Assembly (NCBI RefSeq): GCF_000225345.1
Contig: NC_015977.1
Location: forward strand, 3,348,001 to 3,412,000
Source of the DNA: Roseburia hominis A2-183
Lineage (GTDB): Bacteria > Bacillota > Clostridia > Lachnospirales > Lachnospiraceae
DNA: 64,000 nt
Direction: 5' to 3'
The stretch's first letter is position 1, and each line of letters starts with the position of its first letter. Shown in pieces: positions 1 to 8,267 of this stretch. The notes beneath the pieces were generated by a model. The model was not told where the DNA came from, made no database searches, and saw only the letters and a program-made list of their open reading frames with translations. Both the position numbers and the translations under genes were made by a program.

Positions 1-986
1 GAGGACTTTGCCGCTTCTGCCGCAGCCTTCGCAGCTGCTGCCTGCTCCTCCTCGATCGTGACAGCCTCACCGAGTGCAAGCTCCGTCGTCACATACTCTG
101 CGCTCACATAACCGGTGGTTCCCTTGTAATCAATCGCAACCCATCCGTCTACGGTCTCCGCATCTGCATCCAGCGGAAAAGTCATTCCCGTCGATACCGC
201 TGCCAGCACGGACGCGTCCGGGTCTGCGCTGCTTCTGATGCGAAGTCCGTTCGTCTGGATCTCTACCTCTGTATCAAATGTATCGTTCGCATAGGTATAT
301 GCTTCCGATCCCGTCACGCAGTAGGAATTTTTCACATATCCGTCTACGTTTCCGGATTCCACATGTGTCCAGGTATCGCCTGTCTCGGCGATCTCCGCCA
401 CATCTCCCTTGTATAATTTGCCGACAATCGCTGCATTTTCGTCTCCGGATTCCCTGATATACAGGAAATCGTCGACATCTGCCATCAGGCGGTTCTGCCA
501 CTCCTGCTCTTCCGCAGACATCTGATCTGCGTCCGTGCTCTGTGCATCCTCCGACTGCGCATCAGCGTCTGTCTGCTCTGCATCCGCTGCCTGCTCGCCA
601 TCTGCCTGGCTCTGTGCTGCCTCTGTCTCGCTCTGTGCTGCATCTGCCTGCTGTGTCTCTGTTGCTTCGGCCTGCTGCAGCTGTGCATCTAATGTCTCCG
701 CAGCTTCTGTATCCGAAACCGCTTCCTCCGCTGTAGCAACCAGAAGTCTTCCTGTCTGGTTCACACCGGCTGTCGCCGCTTCAATATCACCAAATGCCTC
801 TGCTTCTAACTGATCTAACCGGGCAACAACTCCTGCTGTTCCCCCTGTAGCGAAGTCCGTCTCTGCCTGTACCGCTGCGTTCCTTACCTGTACTCCGTCA
901 AGATCAGCAGCCTGTGCGATTGTGCTCATCATCACCAGGGATCCGGCAACCACGATTCCCTCAATCGCTCTTTTCTTCAAACTCAT
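1..986 (-). CDS. Exported SH3-domain cell-wall protein, C-terminus beyond the window
   Basis: The frame opens at an ATG (986) preceded by a GGAGGG ribosome site and runs off the left edge, giving at least 328 residues. Residues 1-26 form a signal peptide (Lys/Arg start, hydrophobic core, AQA cleavage-like motif). Residues about 70-160 are a low-complexity Ala/Gln/Glu/Asp linker. Two bacterial SH3 modules follow (about 165-230 and 235-310, with DxLxIR-type and W..V...G..GYV signatures). SH3b domains bind peptidoglycan, and such proteins often end in an NlpC/P60 or SleB-type hydrolase domain, but that part is not in view, so the enzyme class is unknown. A TGTAAC repeat lies upstream at 1060-1085. 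The role in the wall is inferred from the domains. Confidence 0.85.
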   Translation of the reverse strand, partial: MSLKKRAIEGIVVAGSLVMMSTIAQAADLDGVQVRNAAVQAETDFATGGTAGVVARLDQLEAEAFGDIEAATAGVNQTGRLLVATAEEAVSDTEAAETLDAQLQQAEATETQQADAAQSETEAAQSQADGEQAADAEQTDADAQSEDAQSTDADQMSAEEQEWQNRLMADVDDFLYIRESGDENAAIVGKLYKGDVAEIAETGDTWTHVESGNVDGYVKNSYCVTGSEAYTYANDTFDTEVEIQTNGLRIRSSADPDASVLAAVSTGMTFPLDADAETVDGWVAIDYKGTTGYVSAEYVTTELALGEAVTIEEEQAAAAKAAAEAAKS

Positions 987-1059
987 AGAACCCTCCATCG
1001 GTGTAATCACATGTTTATTGAAATAGTATTACACCTTTGTGCTGTTTTATTCATATTTT

Positions 1060-1085
1060 GTTACAATTGTTACGGATTTGTTACA
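1060..1085 (-). promoter_or_regulatory. WalR-like TGTAAC repeat upstream of the SH3 wall-protein gene
   Basis: On the minus strand three near-identical hexamers occur: TGTAAC, CGTAAC and TGTAAC. The first pair is separated by exactly 5 nt, and the third lies 3 nt further on. This matches 11 of 12 defined positions of the TGTWAH-N5-TGTWAH box bound by WalR (YycF) in Bacillus and Staphylococcus, which controls wall hydrolases. It lies 74-100 bp upstream of the ATG of a peptidoglycan-binding protein gene. Use by a WalR orthologue here is inference. Confidence 0.4.
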
Positions 1086-1174
1086 GCAGGAATTATAACA
1101 AAGGTACTGTTTTTTGTCAAGTTTTCGGGGCTTTCCGCGTCTTCATGCCGTTGTTTTTCTATAGAAAGAGGCAT

Positions 1175-1213
1175 CCGGAAGCCCCATTTTACAAGACTTC
1201 CGGCTGTTTTTTG
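1175..1213. terminator. Hairpin between the small membrane protein and SH3 genes
   Basis: A 7-bp stem (CCGGAAG 1175-1181, CTTCCGG 1197-1203) is followed on the plus strand by CTGTTTTTTG. It lies downstream of the minus-strand gene ending at 1251, but the T run is better in the plus direction, so the functional strand is unclear. Confidence 0.4.
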
Positions 1214-1250
1214 TGCATTTTGCCAGTTTTTCGTTTTTATGAAGATTTTC

Positions 1251-1538
1251 TTAAGAAAATACCTCTTCAATAACCTCATCAATCAGCATGTCCGCCGGGT
1301 ATTTTTTCACCTCACCAGCTGCTTCTTTACATTGTGAATCGCATTGCGTCGGAGAAAGTTCCCCGCACTCTATGCTCTCCTTTCTGTCCGTGCCGGTCTG
1401 TTTCTTCTGTATATATCTCTGGATTCTGTTTATCTTATGTAATGTGACAATCAGAAGCATCACGGTGAGCAGATTGCATACCGCAGCTCCCATCTGCAAC
1501 TGTTCCGGTGAAATATGTTCCAGCCAGAGCATGTCCAT
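1251..1538 (-). CDS. Small membrane protein of unknown function
   Basis: A 95-residue product. Residues about 15-35 form one hydrophobic segment (VCNLLTVMLLIVTL), followed by a basic stretch and a polar, Cys-containing tail that ends acidic. The ATG at 1538 is preceded by an AGAGAGGT ribosome site, which supports a real gene. I do not recognise the family. It is divergent from murG and 264 bp upstream of the SH3 wall-protein gene in the same direction. A single-pass inner-membrane protein is the only prediction the sequence supports. Confidence 0.55.
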   Translation of the reverse strand: MDMLWLEHISPEQLQMGAAVCNLLTVMLLIVTLHKINRIQRYIQKKQTGTDRKESIECGELSPTQCDSQCKEAAGEVKKYPADMLIDEVIEEVFS

Positions 1539-1726
1539 TACCTCTCTTTCCGATCAGACTTTTCCCTGTCCGATTTCTTCTATATTATAAGAAACCTGCA
1601 CGAATTTGAAAAGAGGATTTCCCCGTGATCTCACCGCAATTTGCGACATTCTTTTTACATACCGTGCCAGCATTATCCACACCCTTTTTCCATTGCCGCC
1701 GCAGAGTCCGATCTCCAAGTCTTTTC

Positions 1727-1755
1727 TTGACTTTTATGCATAAGGGTATTATAAA
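1727..1755 (+). promoter_or_regulatory. Sigma-A promoter of murG
   Basis: TTGACT at 1727-1732, a 17-nt spacer and TATAAA at 1750-1755. Predicted initiation is near 1762, only about 9 nt before the ATG at 1771 but about 30 nt before the ATG at 1792, which favours the later murG start. Confidence 0.7.
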
Positions 1756-1791
1756 TAAGGGAAGCAGACCATGAGGAAAGGGATTCTTACT

Positions 1792-2865
1792 ATGAAGAAA
1801 ATTGTTATGACCGGAGGGGGAACTGCAGGGCATGTAACGCCGAATATTGCTTTATTTCCAGCTCTGCAGAAGGAAGGTTATGAAATATCCTACATCGGTT
1901 CCTATGAGGGAATCGAAAAACGGCTGATCGAGGAGCAGGGTGTACCGTATTACGGCATCTCGTCCGGAAAGCTCAGACGTTATTTTGATCCGAAAAATTT
2001 TTCGGATCCGTTCAAAGTTTTAAAAGGCTACCATCAATCCATCCGTCTTTTGAAAAAGTTAAAGCCGGATGTCGTTTTCTCAAAGGGAGGCTTTGTCTCC
2101 GTGCCGGTTGTGCTTGCAGCAAGCCGCTGCCATATTCCTGCGATCATCCATGAATCGGATCTCACGCCGGGACTCGCCAACCGCATTGCGATTCCAAAAG
2201 CCACAAAAGTATGCTGCAATTTCCCGGAGACGATGGCACATGTTCCCGAGGATAAAGCCGTGCTTACCGGCACGCCCATCCGTGCGGAATTACTGTCCGG
2301 AGATGCCGGCCGCGCTTTTGCACTCTGCAATTTTACAGATTCCGCAAAACCGGCGCTTCTGATCGTCGGCGGAAGCAGCGGCTCCCGTGCCATCAATACC
2401 GCCATCCGGGATCTGCTTCCGGAGCTGATAAAAAATTATAATGTCATTCACCTGTGCGGCAAGGGAAATGTAGACACTTCCCTGAACGCCATCGCCGGTT
2501 ATGCCCAGTTTGAGTATGCCAACGAGGAACTTGCCGACCTGTTCGCACTCTCCTCTCTTGTCATCTCCCGCGCCGGAGCCAACGCAATCTGCGAGCTTCT
2601 CGCACTGCGCAAACCGAATATCTTGATTCCGCTCCCGGCAGCAGCCAGCCGCGGCGATCAGATCTTAAACGCCAACTCTTTCCGTTCCCAGGGATTCAGC
2701 TATGTTCTTGAGGAGGAAGAACTGACCAACACCACACTGTTGGAAGCCATCGACCATGTCTTCCACAAAAAGGACGCTTATATCGATGCCATGGAGCACA
2801 GCAAGGTCACAAACTCCATCGAGACGATCATGGGACTGATCCGCGAGGCATCTTCACACAAATAG
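1792..2865 (+). CDS. murG: MurG: UDP-GlcNAc-lipid I N-acetylglucosaminyltransferase
   Basis: Transfers GlcNAc from UDP-GlcNAc to lipid I to make lipid II, at the cytoplasmic face of the membrane. The 357-residue product has the N-terminal glycine loop GGGTAGH (residues 8-14), FSKGGFVSVPVVLAA, an IHESDLTPGLANR segment and the C-terminal nucleotide-sugar region with VGGSSGS and SRAGANAICELLAL. Length matches the family (about 355-365). I chose the ATG at 1792 because MKKIVMTGGG is the usual MurG start, an AGGAAAGGG ribosome site precedes it, and the promoter sits too close to the ATG at 1771. The gene stands alone, not in a division/cell-wall cluster, so it could be a second or relocated copy. 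Palindromic copy A starts 14 bp after its stop. Confidence 0.93.
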   Translation: MKKIVMTGGGTAGHVTPNIALFPALQKEGYEISYIGSYEGIEKRLIEEQGVPYYGISSGKLRRYFDPKNFSDPFKVLKGYHQSIRLLKKLKPDVVFSKGGFVSVPVVLAASRCHIPAIIHESDLTPGLANRIAIPKATKVCCNFPETMAHVPEDKAVLTGTPIRAELLSGDAGRAFALCNFTDSAKPALLIVGGSSGSRAINTAIRDLLPELIKNYNVIHLCGKGNVDTSLNAIAGYAQFEYANEELADLFALSSLVISRAGANAICELLALRKPNILIPLPAAASRGDQILNANSFRSQGFSYVLEEEELTNTTLLEAIDHVFHKKDAYIDAMEHSKVTNSIETIMGLIREASSHK

Positions 2866-2879
2866 AGGTTCCTGCATAG

Positions 2880-3476
2880 AAAGACCCCGCCGCAATAAGC
2901 ATATTGTGCTTTGCGTTGATAAGTAATATTATAAGAAACACACTCGGGGATTTCAGCTGGAATGCAGATGGAAATTGGGTTCAAAAAATGTGGCATTTCT
3001 AACCAGCCGGATGTTTGCATCTTCGATGATCCGTGTCTTTCCAAGTTTGGAGCACTCCGCGGGTCATGTCCGCATCCCGGAAGACAATTTGTAGGACTTT
3101 TGTGTGTGTCCCTTATGGCACCTCTGAACAAAACATAACCGCGCGAAGCCGATGTCTGAGTTGCCATCTGCCATATTTTTAATAGCAGATGGCAACGAGT
3201 TTCGGTTCGCGCGGTTTTATATTGTCTGTGAAGAGGCGCCATTAGGGACACCAGAAAGTCCGCCCATTGTCTCCGGTGTGTCGGACATGCACCCGTCGGA
3301 TTGTCCAAACGTGGAAGAGACACGGAATCCGATGCAAACATTCAGCTGGAAGAAATGCTGACATTTTTCTCCAACAAATTTCCATCTGCATTTCCATCTG
3401 AAATCTCACGAAGTGATCTTCTGATAATATTACTTATCATCCCAAAGAGGTCTATGCTTATTGTGGCAGTTCCTTT
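2880..3476 (+). repeat. Giant imperfect palindromic element, copy A
   Basis: The whole interval between murG and the HIT gene is one inverted repeat. The left arm (2880-3171) and the reverse complement of the right arm (3185-3476) align nearly base for base, with GATAAGTAATATTAT at 2918-2932 mirrored at 3424-3438. The apex is a 12-bp perfect stem (3160-3171 with 3185-3196) around a 13-nt loop. Next to it are GC-rich flanks (CCGCGCGAA) and blocks reading ACATAACCGCGCGAAG on one arm and TTCGCGCGGTTTTATA on the other. No conserved reading frame spans it. Copies B (inverted) and C lie elsewhere in the window. It resembles an outsized MITE or a giant hairpin RNA; no known family recognised. Confidence 0.88.
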
Positions 3477-3512
3477 GAATGATCGTTTCTAATCCAAAGC
3501 CATGCTCCGTTT

Positions 3513-3932
3513 CTAGTTCCGGCTCAGAGAATCTCTGATCTGTGCCATCTCCTCATCCGAGAAGTTCTCATGGCTCCACATCAGAATGTCGTTATTCTCC
3601 GCGTTCTGATAGCGTGGAATCAGATGCATATGGAAGTGGAATACTGTCTGTCCTGCAACTTCGTGATTATTCTGAAGAATATTAAATCCATCACAGCCAA
3701 GAACCTCTGTCATATGTCCTGCAAGCTTCTTGGCAAGCTTCATGGCTTTTCCTGCAACTTCCTCATCGATATCATAGATATCCGCATAGTGCTTCTTCGG
3801 AAGAATCAGCGCGTGTCCTTTTGACGCCGGGCTTGCATCGAGAATCACCTTAAATGTGTCATCCTCATAGATCGTGTTGGACGGAATCTCTCCCGCAATA
3901 ATCTTACAAAAAATACAGTCTGCTTGTCTCAT
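3513..3932 (-). CDS. HIT family nucleotide hydrolase (HinT-like)
   Basis: The 139-residue product carries the histidine-triad signature HFHMHLIPR (residues about 98-106) and an N-terminal CIFCKI zinc-binding pair. The family hydrolyses nucleoside phosphoramidates, adenylyl conjugates or dinucleoside polyphosphates; the central His forms a nucleotidyl intermediate. Cytosolic, no signal peptide. The ATG at 3932 has an AAGGAG site 8-12 nt upstream. It converges with murG across palindromic copy A, the element ending 37 bp beyond its stop. Substrate within the HIT superfamily cannot be decided from sequence. Confidence 0.92.
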   Translation of the reverse strand: MRQADCIFCKIIAGEIPSNTIYEDDTFKVILDASPASKGHALILPKKHYADIYDIDEEVAGKAMKLAKKLAGHMTEVLGCDGFNILQNNHEVAGQTVFHFHMHLIPRYQNAENNDILMWSHENFSDEEMAQIRDSLSRN

Positions 3933-3994
3933 AATATGATTACTCCTTTCTTACACCTGTCGAATTTTGTAAACTGGTTGTTATTGAACTTCTT

Positions 3995-4705
3995 TTGTAT
4001 AAATGCTACACTAAGTTGTGTCACGTGTTAAATCAGATCAACAAGGCAGGGATTACATTGTTAAGCAACGAGGATTACCTTCATATTTTCCACGAAATAA
4101 AAAATTCTATTACGTTGATAAACAGCTCCCTTCAGCTCGTTGAAAAGAAACACCCTGAAGTGCGGGAATTTGACTACTGGAGTGAATCCATGTCGGAACT
4201 CTGTTTTCTGAAAAACATGGTCATTCAGCTGTCCTCTGCGCGGCTGTGCAATCAACTGAATCTGATGCAGGTAAGCATTTATTCGTTTATGCATCAGATC
4301 GACACTTCCATCCGTGTACTATCCTGGAAGAACTTTGTCTGTAACTTCCAGCTTGAAGAGAACCTTCCCCTGATCGAACTGGATCCGCAGCTTTTAAAAC
4401 AAGCTGTCATAAATATTATCAAAAATGCATTTGAAGCCATGCATGAGAGTGGCACTACCGATGTCCACGTCTTTTATGAAGAACCCTTTATGAGCATTGC
4501 CATCACTGACCACGGCGGCGGACTCGACCCGGCTCTGGCGGATACCATCTTCCAGCCTTTTATTACCTCCAAAACGGGAGGCAGCGGTCTGGGACTTGTC
4601 ATTACCCGTCAGATCATCGAATCACACCACGGTACATTAACCTGCGATTCCAGACCGGGTGACGGATGCACCTTCACCATCGCACTTCCTCTTACGCAAA
4701 ATTGA
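3995..4705 (+). CDS. Soluble histidine-kinase-like ATPase without a sensor domain
   Basis: The 236-residue product has a phospho-acceptor-like H-box (FHEIKNSI, His about 33) and a complete GHKL ATPase domain: N box NIIKNAFEAM, G1 box DHGGGLD, F box FQPFITSK and G2 box GGSGLGLVI. There is no membrane segment and only about 30 residues before the H-box, so any signal must come from a partner protein. No response regulator is adjacent. The start is uncertain: the frame opens with TTG at 3995 without a good ribosome site, while TTG at 4058 has AGGCAGGGA 6 nt upstream and would give 215 residues. Its last 14 bp overlap the end of the convergent 4692-5684 gene. Confidence 0.8.
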   Translation: MYKCYTKLCHVLNQINKAGITLLSNEDYLHIFHEIKNSITLINSSLQLVEKKHPEVREFDYWSESMSELCFLKNMVIQLSSARLCNQLNLMQVSIYSFMHQIDTSIRVLSWKNFVCNFQLEENLPLIELDPQLLKQAVINIIKNAFEAMHESGTTDVHVFYEEPFMSIAITDHGGGLDPALADTIFQPFITSKTGGSGLGLVITRQIIESHHGTLTCDSRPGDGCTFTIALPLTQN

Positions 4706-5684
4706 ACACGGTATCCAGCATCCGCAGAATCTTAAAATTGCCCTTCGCAGTCATCTCGCCTGTCATAAAGGCTCTCTGGAATGTCATCCTCCCGGCAATC
4801 ACGCCATCCATTACTTCCGGCGTCAGTTTTGCATAGATATCAATATTCTCTTCCTGACCATATTGTATCGTGAGATCCTCATCTTTCACTTCAATAAAAA
4901 GCGGCTTTTTCTTATCTGCAAACATAAACAGATATCTGGCATGAAAATCCTGCTGCGGAACAAACGCATTGCGCAGCTGATCGATATAGGCTACATCCTC
5001 TTCCTGGCTGACCTTTCCAAGCATATCCTTGAACATGGATGCCAGTTCCTGAATATCTTCCTTCTGCTTCTTCACATAGCTGTCATCCGATACATACTTG
5101 GACAGCTGCTCACTTTCCTGTGGAGTGAGTTCCATCTGCGGTGTGCGCAGCACACTCTGTCTGACCGCGAGGTTACTGTTCGGGAGACTTTTCATCTTCT
5201 GAGAAATCGTCCGGTAGAGATTCTCCGCCTTCTTCTCAATGATGACCGTGTAGTCCTTGTTCATCTCAAACGACACCAGATCCTCCACATATCCGCAGAG
5301 TCCCGGACACGGAAGCCCGCCGAGAATCTCCCAGGCATTTGCCAGCGTCATCTCACCCTCACGCTCCCCGTAGGTCGTAGACATCACGATCGGCTGCATA
5401 TAGGTCGTCTGAATCTTCTCCTTATCGCCGTACAGCCAGCATGCATCGAGAAACTGCTGCATGTAGCCGCCGATTCCGAGCCACTCGATCGTGGTCGCAA
5501 GAATAATACCGTCCGCCTCTTTCATCGTCTGCGGCAGGGTCGCTATTTCATTCTTGTGCTCATAGATATTGATCCGATCGACCGTCACACGCAGTTCGCG
5601 CAGCACTTCTTCCATCTTATTCAAAACATAAAGTGTCGGATCGTCCAACAGTCCCCGTCCACCGTAATAAATATTTACTTTCAT
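4692..5684 (-). CDS. Flavodoxin-like fold protein with C-terminal SCP2 domain
   Basis: The 330-residue product starts with an NAD(P)H-dependent FMN-reductase/flavodoxin-type beta strand (MKVNIYYGGRG) and has a DGIILATTIEWLGIGGYMQQFLD segment typical of that fold. Residues about 225-330 look like an SCP2 sterol-carrier-type lipid-binding domain (GKVSQEED at its start, FIEVKDEDLTIQYG, VMDGVIAGRMTFQRAFMTGEMTAKGNF). SCP2 modules bind acyl chains in a hydrophobic tunnel. Flavin binding and the substrate are inferred, not shown. It converges with the soluble kinase gene with a 14-bp overlap of coding ends and no terminator between them. A 361-codon open frame on the opposite strand here is a shadow of this gene. 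Confidence 0.75.
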   Translation of the reverse strand: MKVNIYYGGRGLLDDPTLYVLNKMEEVLRELRVTVDRINIYEHKNEIATLPQTMKEADGIILATTIEWLGIGGYMQQFLDACWLYGDKEKIQTTYMQPIVMSTTYGEREGEMTLANAWEILGGLPCPGLCGYVEDLVSFEMNKDYTVIIEKKAENLYRTISQKMKSLPNSNLAVRQSVLRTPQMELTPQESEQLSKYVSDDSYVKKQKEDIQELASMFKDMLGKVSQEEDVAYIDQLRNAFVPQQDFHARYLFMFADKKKPLFIEVKDEDLTIQYGQEENIDIYAKLTPEVMDGVIAGRMTFQRAFMTGEMTAKGNFKILRMLDTVFNFA

Positions 5685-5760
5685 TCAAAGCCTCCGTTTT
5701 GTCCCATCTGTCGCTTTATGGAACATACTGCTTTCAGTATATAAATTTTTGCTCACAAAA

Positions 5761-6945
5761 TCAATATTTTTGACGGTTTCTGTGATATAAAATGACTGTC
5801 GCGGCAAATCCGGCAAGCAGACCTCCGATGTGTCCCCAGTTATCAATTCCCGCCGAGGAAAACCCGTAATAGATGGTAAGCACAATCATCATCATAATTC
5901 CCCGGGTTGTAATCTGCTCAAATCTGCCCCGGTGCAGTATCACGATCCACAGGAATCCGCCAATCACTCCGAAAATAGCACCCGAAGCTCCTGCCGACAC
6001 TGCATAATCGCCGGTGCGAAGCATCATCCCGTAGGAGAGCAGTCCCGCCCCGATCAGGGAAACCAGATAAATCAAAAAATACTTCAGATGCCCTGTGACA
6101 CGCTCCAGTCTTGATCCCATACAGTATAAAATCACCATATTATTCACCAGATGTACCGCGCCGAAATGAAGGAAGCCAGCACTTATGATCCTCCACCATT
6201 CATGGTTGATCCGGATAAAATCCGGGTACATCGCGCCGTGCTCCGCCATAAAAAATCCGTTCGTCGTATCTCCGAGCCATTCAAGCACAAGATATGTTAT
6301 AACATTGACAGTAACGAGAGCGATGGTCACATATTCCGCCCGGATGTTCTTCCACAAAATGCCCAACCGGTTCTTTGCCGTATTCTGTGCAGATGCATAT
6401 GCGGTACCTGTGTCCTGCCACGACGTCTCTGCCCAGCCACATGCTCCGGCACCCTGCCGCGACGTCTCTGCCCAGCCACCGGCTCCGGTACCCTGCCGCG
6501 ACGTCTCTCCCGCGCCGCCTGTTCCGGCACCCTGCTCTAATGCCCCCCGGAGTCCGAAAAAGTCTCCCGGCTGGTTCTCATAAATCAGCAGCCGTCCGCT
6601 TTGGGGCTGATATACCCACACATTCCTGCACTCTGCGCACAACTTTCGTTCCACCTCGGAATCTCCGCCGATCAGAAGTGTCAGCATCTCCACATGATAT
6701 ACCGGAAATCCATCCGGGAAATCCCCAAGTCTCCCCTGCGGGTGATAGAACAGATCCATGGCGTGTTCTTCCATGCTCCGGTACTGCTGCACAGAGAACC
6801 GGTTTCCGCCGGAGAGATCTACCGCCATTACAATATGGAACCCCTCCTGATAATACTTATAATAAATTCCGGCTTCCGCCAGATTGGTGTGACAATAGCG
6901 GTAGCCTTCTCCTCTTAATACATTTGCGACTGCTGCATTTTCCAT
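5761..6945 (-). CDS. Rhomboid family intramembrane serine protease
   Basis: The 394-residue product has a cytosolic N-terminal region of about 200 residues and a C-terminal rhomboid core with six or seven membrane segments. The catalytic motifs are intact: HFGAVHLVNNM in TM2, the nucleophile serine in GASGAIFG, and the histidine in NWGHIGGLLAGF. Rhomboids cleave transmembrane substrates inside the membrane. A Gly/Ala/Gln/Thr linker just before the core is encoded by three 39-bp direct repeats (6414-6530). The ATG at 6945 is chosen because AGAGGTAAC precedes it; an earlier GTG at 6966 has no ribosome site. It has its own promoter (6982-7010), so it need not depend on the Tad operon upstream. 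Confidence 0.92.
   Translation of the reverse strand: MENAAVANVLRGEGYRYCHTNLAEAGIYYKYYQEGFHIVMAVDLSGGNRFSVQQYRSMEEHAMDLFYHPQGRLGDFPDGFPVYHVEMLTLLIGGDSEVERKLCAECRNVWVYQPQSGRLLIYENQPGDFFGLRGALEQGAGTGGAGETSRQGTGAGGWAETSRQGAGACGWAETSWQDTGTAYASAQNTAKNRLGILWKNIRAEYVTIALVTVNVITYLVLEWLGDTTNGFFMAEHGAMYPDFIRINHEWWRIISAGFLHFGAVHLVNNMVILYCMGSRLERVTGHLKYFLIYLVSLIGAGLLSYGMMLRTGDYAVSAGASGAIFGVIGGFLWIVILHRGRFEQITTRGIMMMIVLTIYYGFSSAGIDNWGHIGGLLAGFAATVILYHRNRQKY
6414..6530. repeat. Three 39-bp tandem repeats in the rhomboid linker
   Basis: Units at 6414-6452, 6453-6491 and 6492-6530 begin CCTGCC(A/G)CGACGTCTCT and keep the reading frame, each encoding 13 residues of the type xTSRQGxGAxGWAE. The third unit is the most diverged. 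A multiple of three suggests copy number can vary without frameshift. Confidence 0.9.
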
Positions 6946-6981
6946 ACGCGTTACCTCTGTCTGCACTCTTATAATATGGTT

Positions 6982-7010
6982 ATTATAGTTAGACCGGGCG
7001 CAGATTGCAA
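6982..7010 (-). promoter_or_regulatory. Sigma-A promoter of the rhomboid gene
   Basis: On the minus strand TTGCAA (7005-7010), a 17-nt spacer and a perfect TATAAT (6982-6987), 37 bp upstream of the chosen ATG. Confidence 0.65.
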
Positions 7011-7031
7011 ACGTACTTCCCTCATTTTTTC

Positions 7032-8267
7032 TTAAATAAATCTAAACTTTTCATCTGCAAACATCACGACCTCATTTTTCTGCAGACTCATTCCTGTTTT
7101 ATAATTCAGCAATTCTCCACCCACTCTGGTGCCGTTCGACGAATTGAGATCCTCTATAAAAAAGACAGCTCCCTTTTTGCTGATCTTTGCATGCCTCCTG
7201 CTCACGGTCGCACTCGGAATCCGGCCATCACACTCCGCTGTACTCCCGATTACATAGTTGTCTTTCTCTATCACCAGATCCGAGTATCCGCCGGTTCCTT
7301 CGTAGCGCAGGATTCCTTCCGGTTTCTGCGAAATTCCCGCCAAAAGCACCGTGGGATTTGCGGATTTATGTTCCTCTTCCTCCGGTTCAAAGACAAACGC
7401 CTCCGGCTCCTTCTGCATATTTTTCATATTCCCGCCGATCTTCCATCTGCCCGTTCTTCTTTTGTCCCCGGATGCTGCCGCTTCGTCCGCCGGTCTGCCT
7501 GCCTTTTCACCTGCCGGTCTGCCTGCAGCTGTGCCTGTCGTTTTCCATATTTTCTCCCACACTGCCGCAAGCAGTTCCTGCACCGTGCTCTCTCCGCGAA
7601 AAATCTGCTTCCATATGGAAGCATCCCGCTTCCCGTCCTGTTCCTTCTGTCCGACAGTGGCATATGCTTTCGGCTCTTCCGGTTCTGTGTCATCCAGACC
7701 CTCCGGCTCTGTCTTCGCTTCATCCTTTTCATACGGCATTAAAAGCAGCGATTTCAGCTCCTTTAACTCCATTCCCCCTGCACTGCTCTGTCCGTAAATA
7801 TCATATGCCGCTTTGACCGCACGCTCATCCGAATGATCCAGTCGTGTCAGCAGATATTCCATGAACGTCCGGAAGGCTTCCGGCAGCGGCATTGGATTCC
7901 CCGGATAGTAGCAGAAAGAAATCTGTCTGGTCCGGTAATCTACGAAAATACTTTCCGCCGACAACAGAATACTCTGTGCCGGCAGCAGCATTCCCTCTAA
8001 CTGCTGCACTGCCTCATAAATTCCGTTGAGTACATTGCACAACATATCATAGGAAAACGTCTCCGTCTCCAACACCGCATCCAGCGCCTGTTTTCCTGTA
8101 ATGTTATACCACAGATACTTTTCTCCGTTCTCCTGCACACATTCCGCAAACACAATATTCCCCTTCGGAGCATGAGCAATCATCTTTTTTTCCCATTCCT
8201 GCAATTCTTCACACTGCGCGAGCACCATGTAGCTTGCCGTCAGTTTTCTAATATACTGTATCTTCAT
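7032..8267 (-). CDS. FHA-domain protein with N-terminal DUF6382-like domain
   Basis: The 411-residue product has an N-terminal globular region (about 1-170) resembling DUF6382, a charged Pro/Glu and Ala/Gly linker, and a C-terminal FHA domain (about 325-411). The FHA core residues are present: YVIGSTAECDGRI, VSRRHAKI and SSNGTRVGG. FHA domains bind phosphothreonine peptides. Together with the Ser/Thr kinase gene at 20.7-22.0 kb this suggests a phospho-signal acting on the pilus machinery (inference). It is the last gene of the Tad operon; its ATG lies inside the preceding small gene (20-bp overlap), indicating translational coupling. No membrane segment is evident. Confidence 0.85.
   Translation of the reverse strand: MKIQYIRKLTASYMVLAQCEELQEWEKKMIAHAPKGNIVFAECVQENGEKYLWYNITGKQALDAVLETETFSYDMLCNVLNGIYEAVQQLEGMLLPAQSILLSAESIFVDYRTRQISFCYYPGNPMPLPEAFRTFMEYLLTRLDHSDERAVKAAYDIYGQSSAGGMELKELKSLLLMPYEKDEAKTEPEGLDDTEPEEPKAYATVGQKEQDGKRDASIWKQIFRGESTVQELLAAVWEKIWKTTGTAAGRPAGEKAGRPADEAAASGDKRRTGRWKIGGNMKNMQKEPEAFVFEPEEEEHKSANPTVLLAGISQKPEGILRYEGTGGYSDLVIEKDNYVIGSTAECDGRIPSATVSRRHAKISKKGAVFFIEDLNSSNGTRVGGELLNYKTGMSLQKNEVVMFADEKFRFI

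Noticed and set aside
1771..1791. Earlier ATG for murG
   Set aside because: The promoter's predicted start of transcription is only about 9 nt upstream of it, and family alignments begin at MKKIVMTGGG, which starts at 1792.
2778..3492. Open frames running through palindromic copy A, with similar translated products in copies B and C
   Set aside because: They follow from nucleotide conservation of an inverted repeat. Frames are not shared by all copies, both strands look equally open, and indels do not respect codons.
4659..5744. 361-codon plus-strand open frame over the flavodoxin/SCP2 gene
   Set aside because: It lies antisense to a clearly coding gene, is rich in His, Arg and Leu in the way of antisense shadows, and has no ribosome site.
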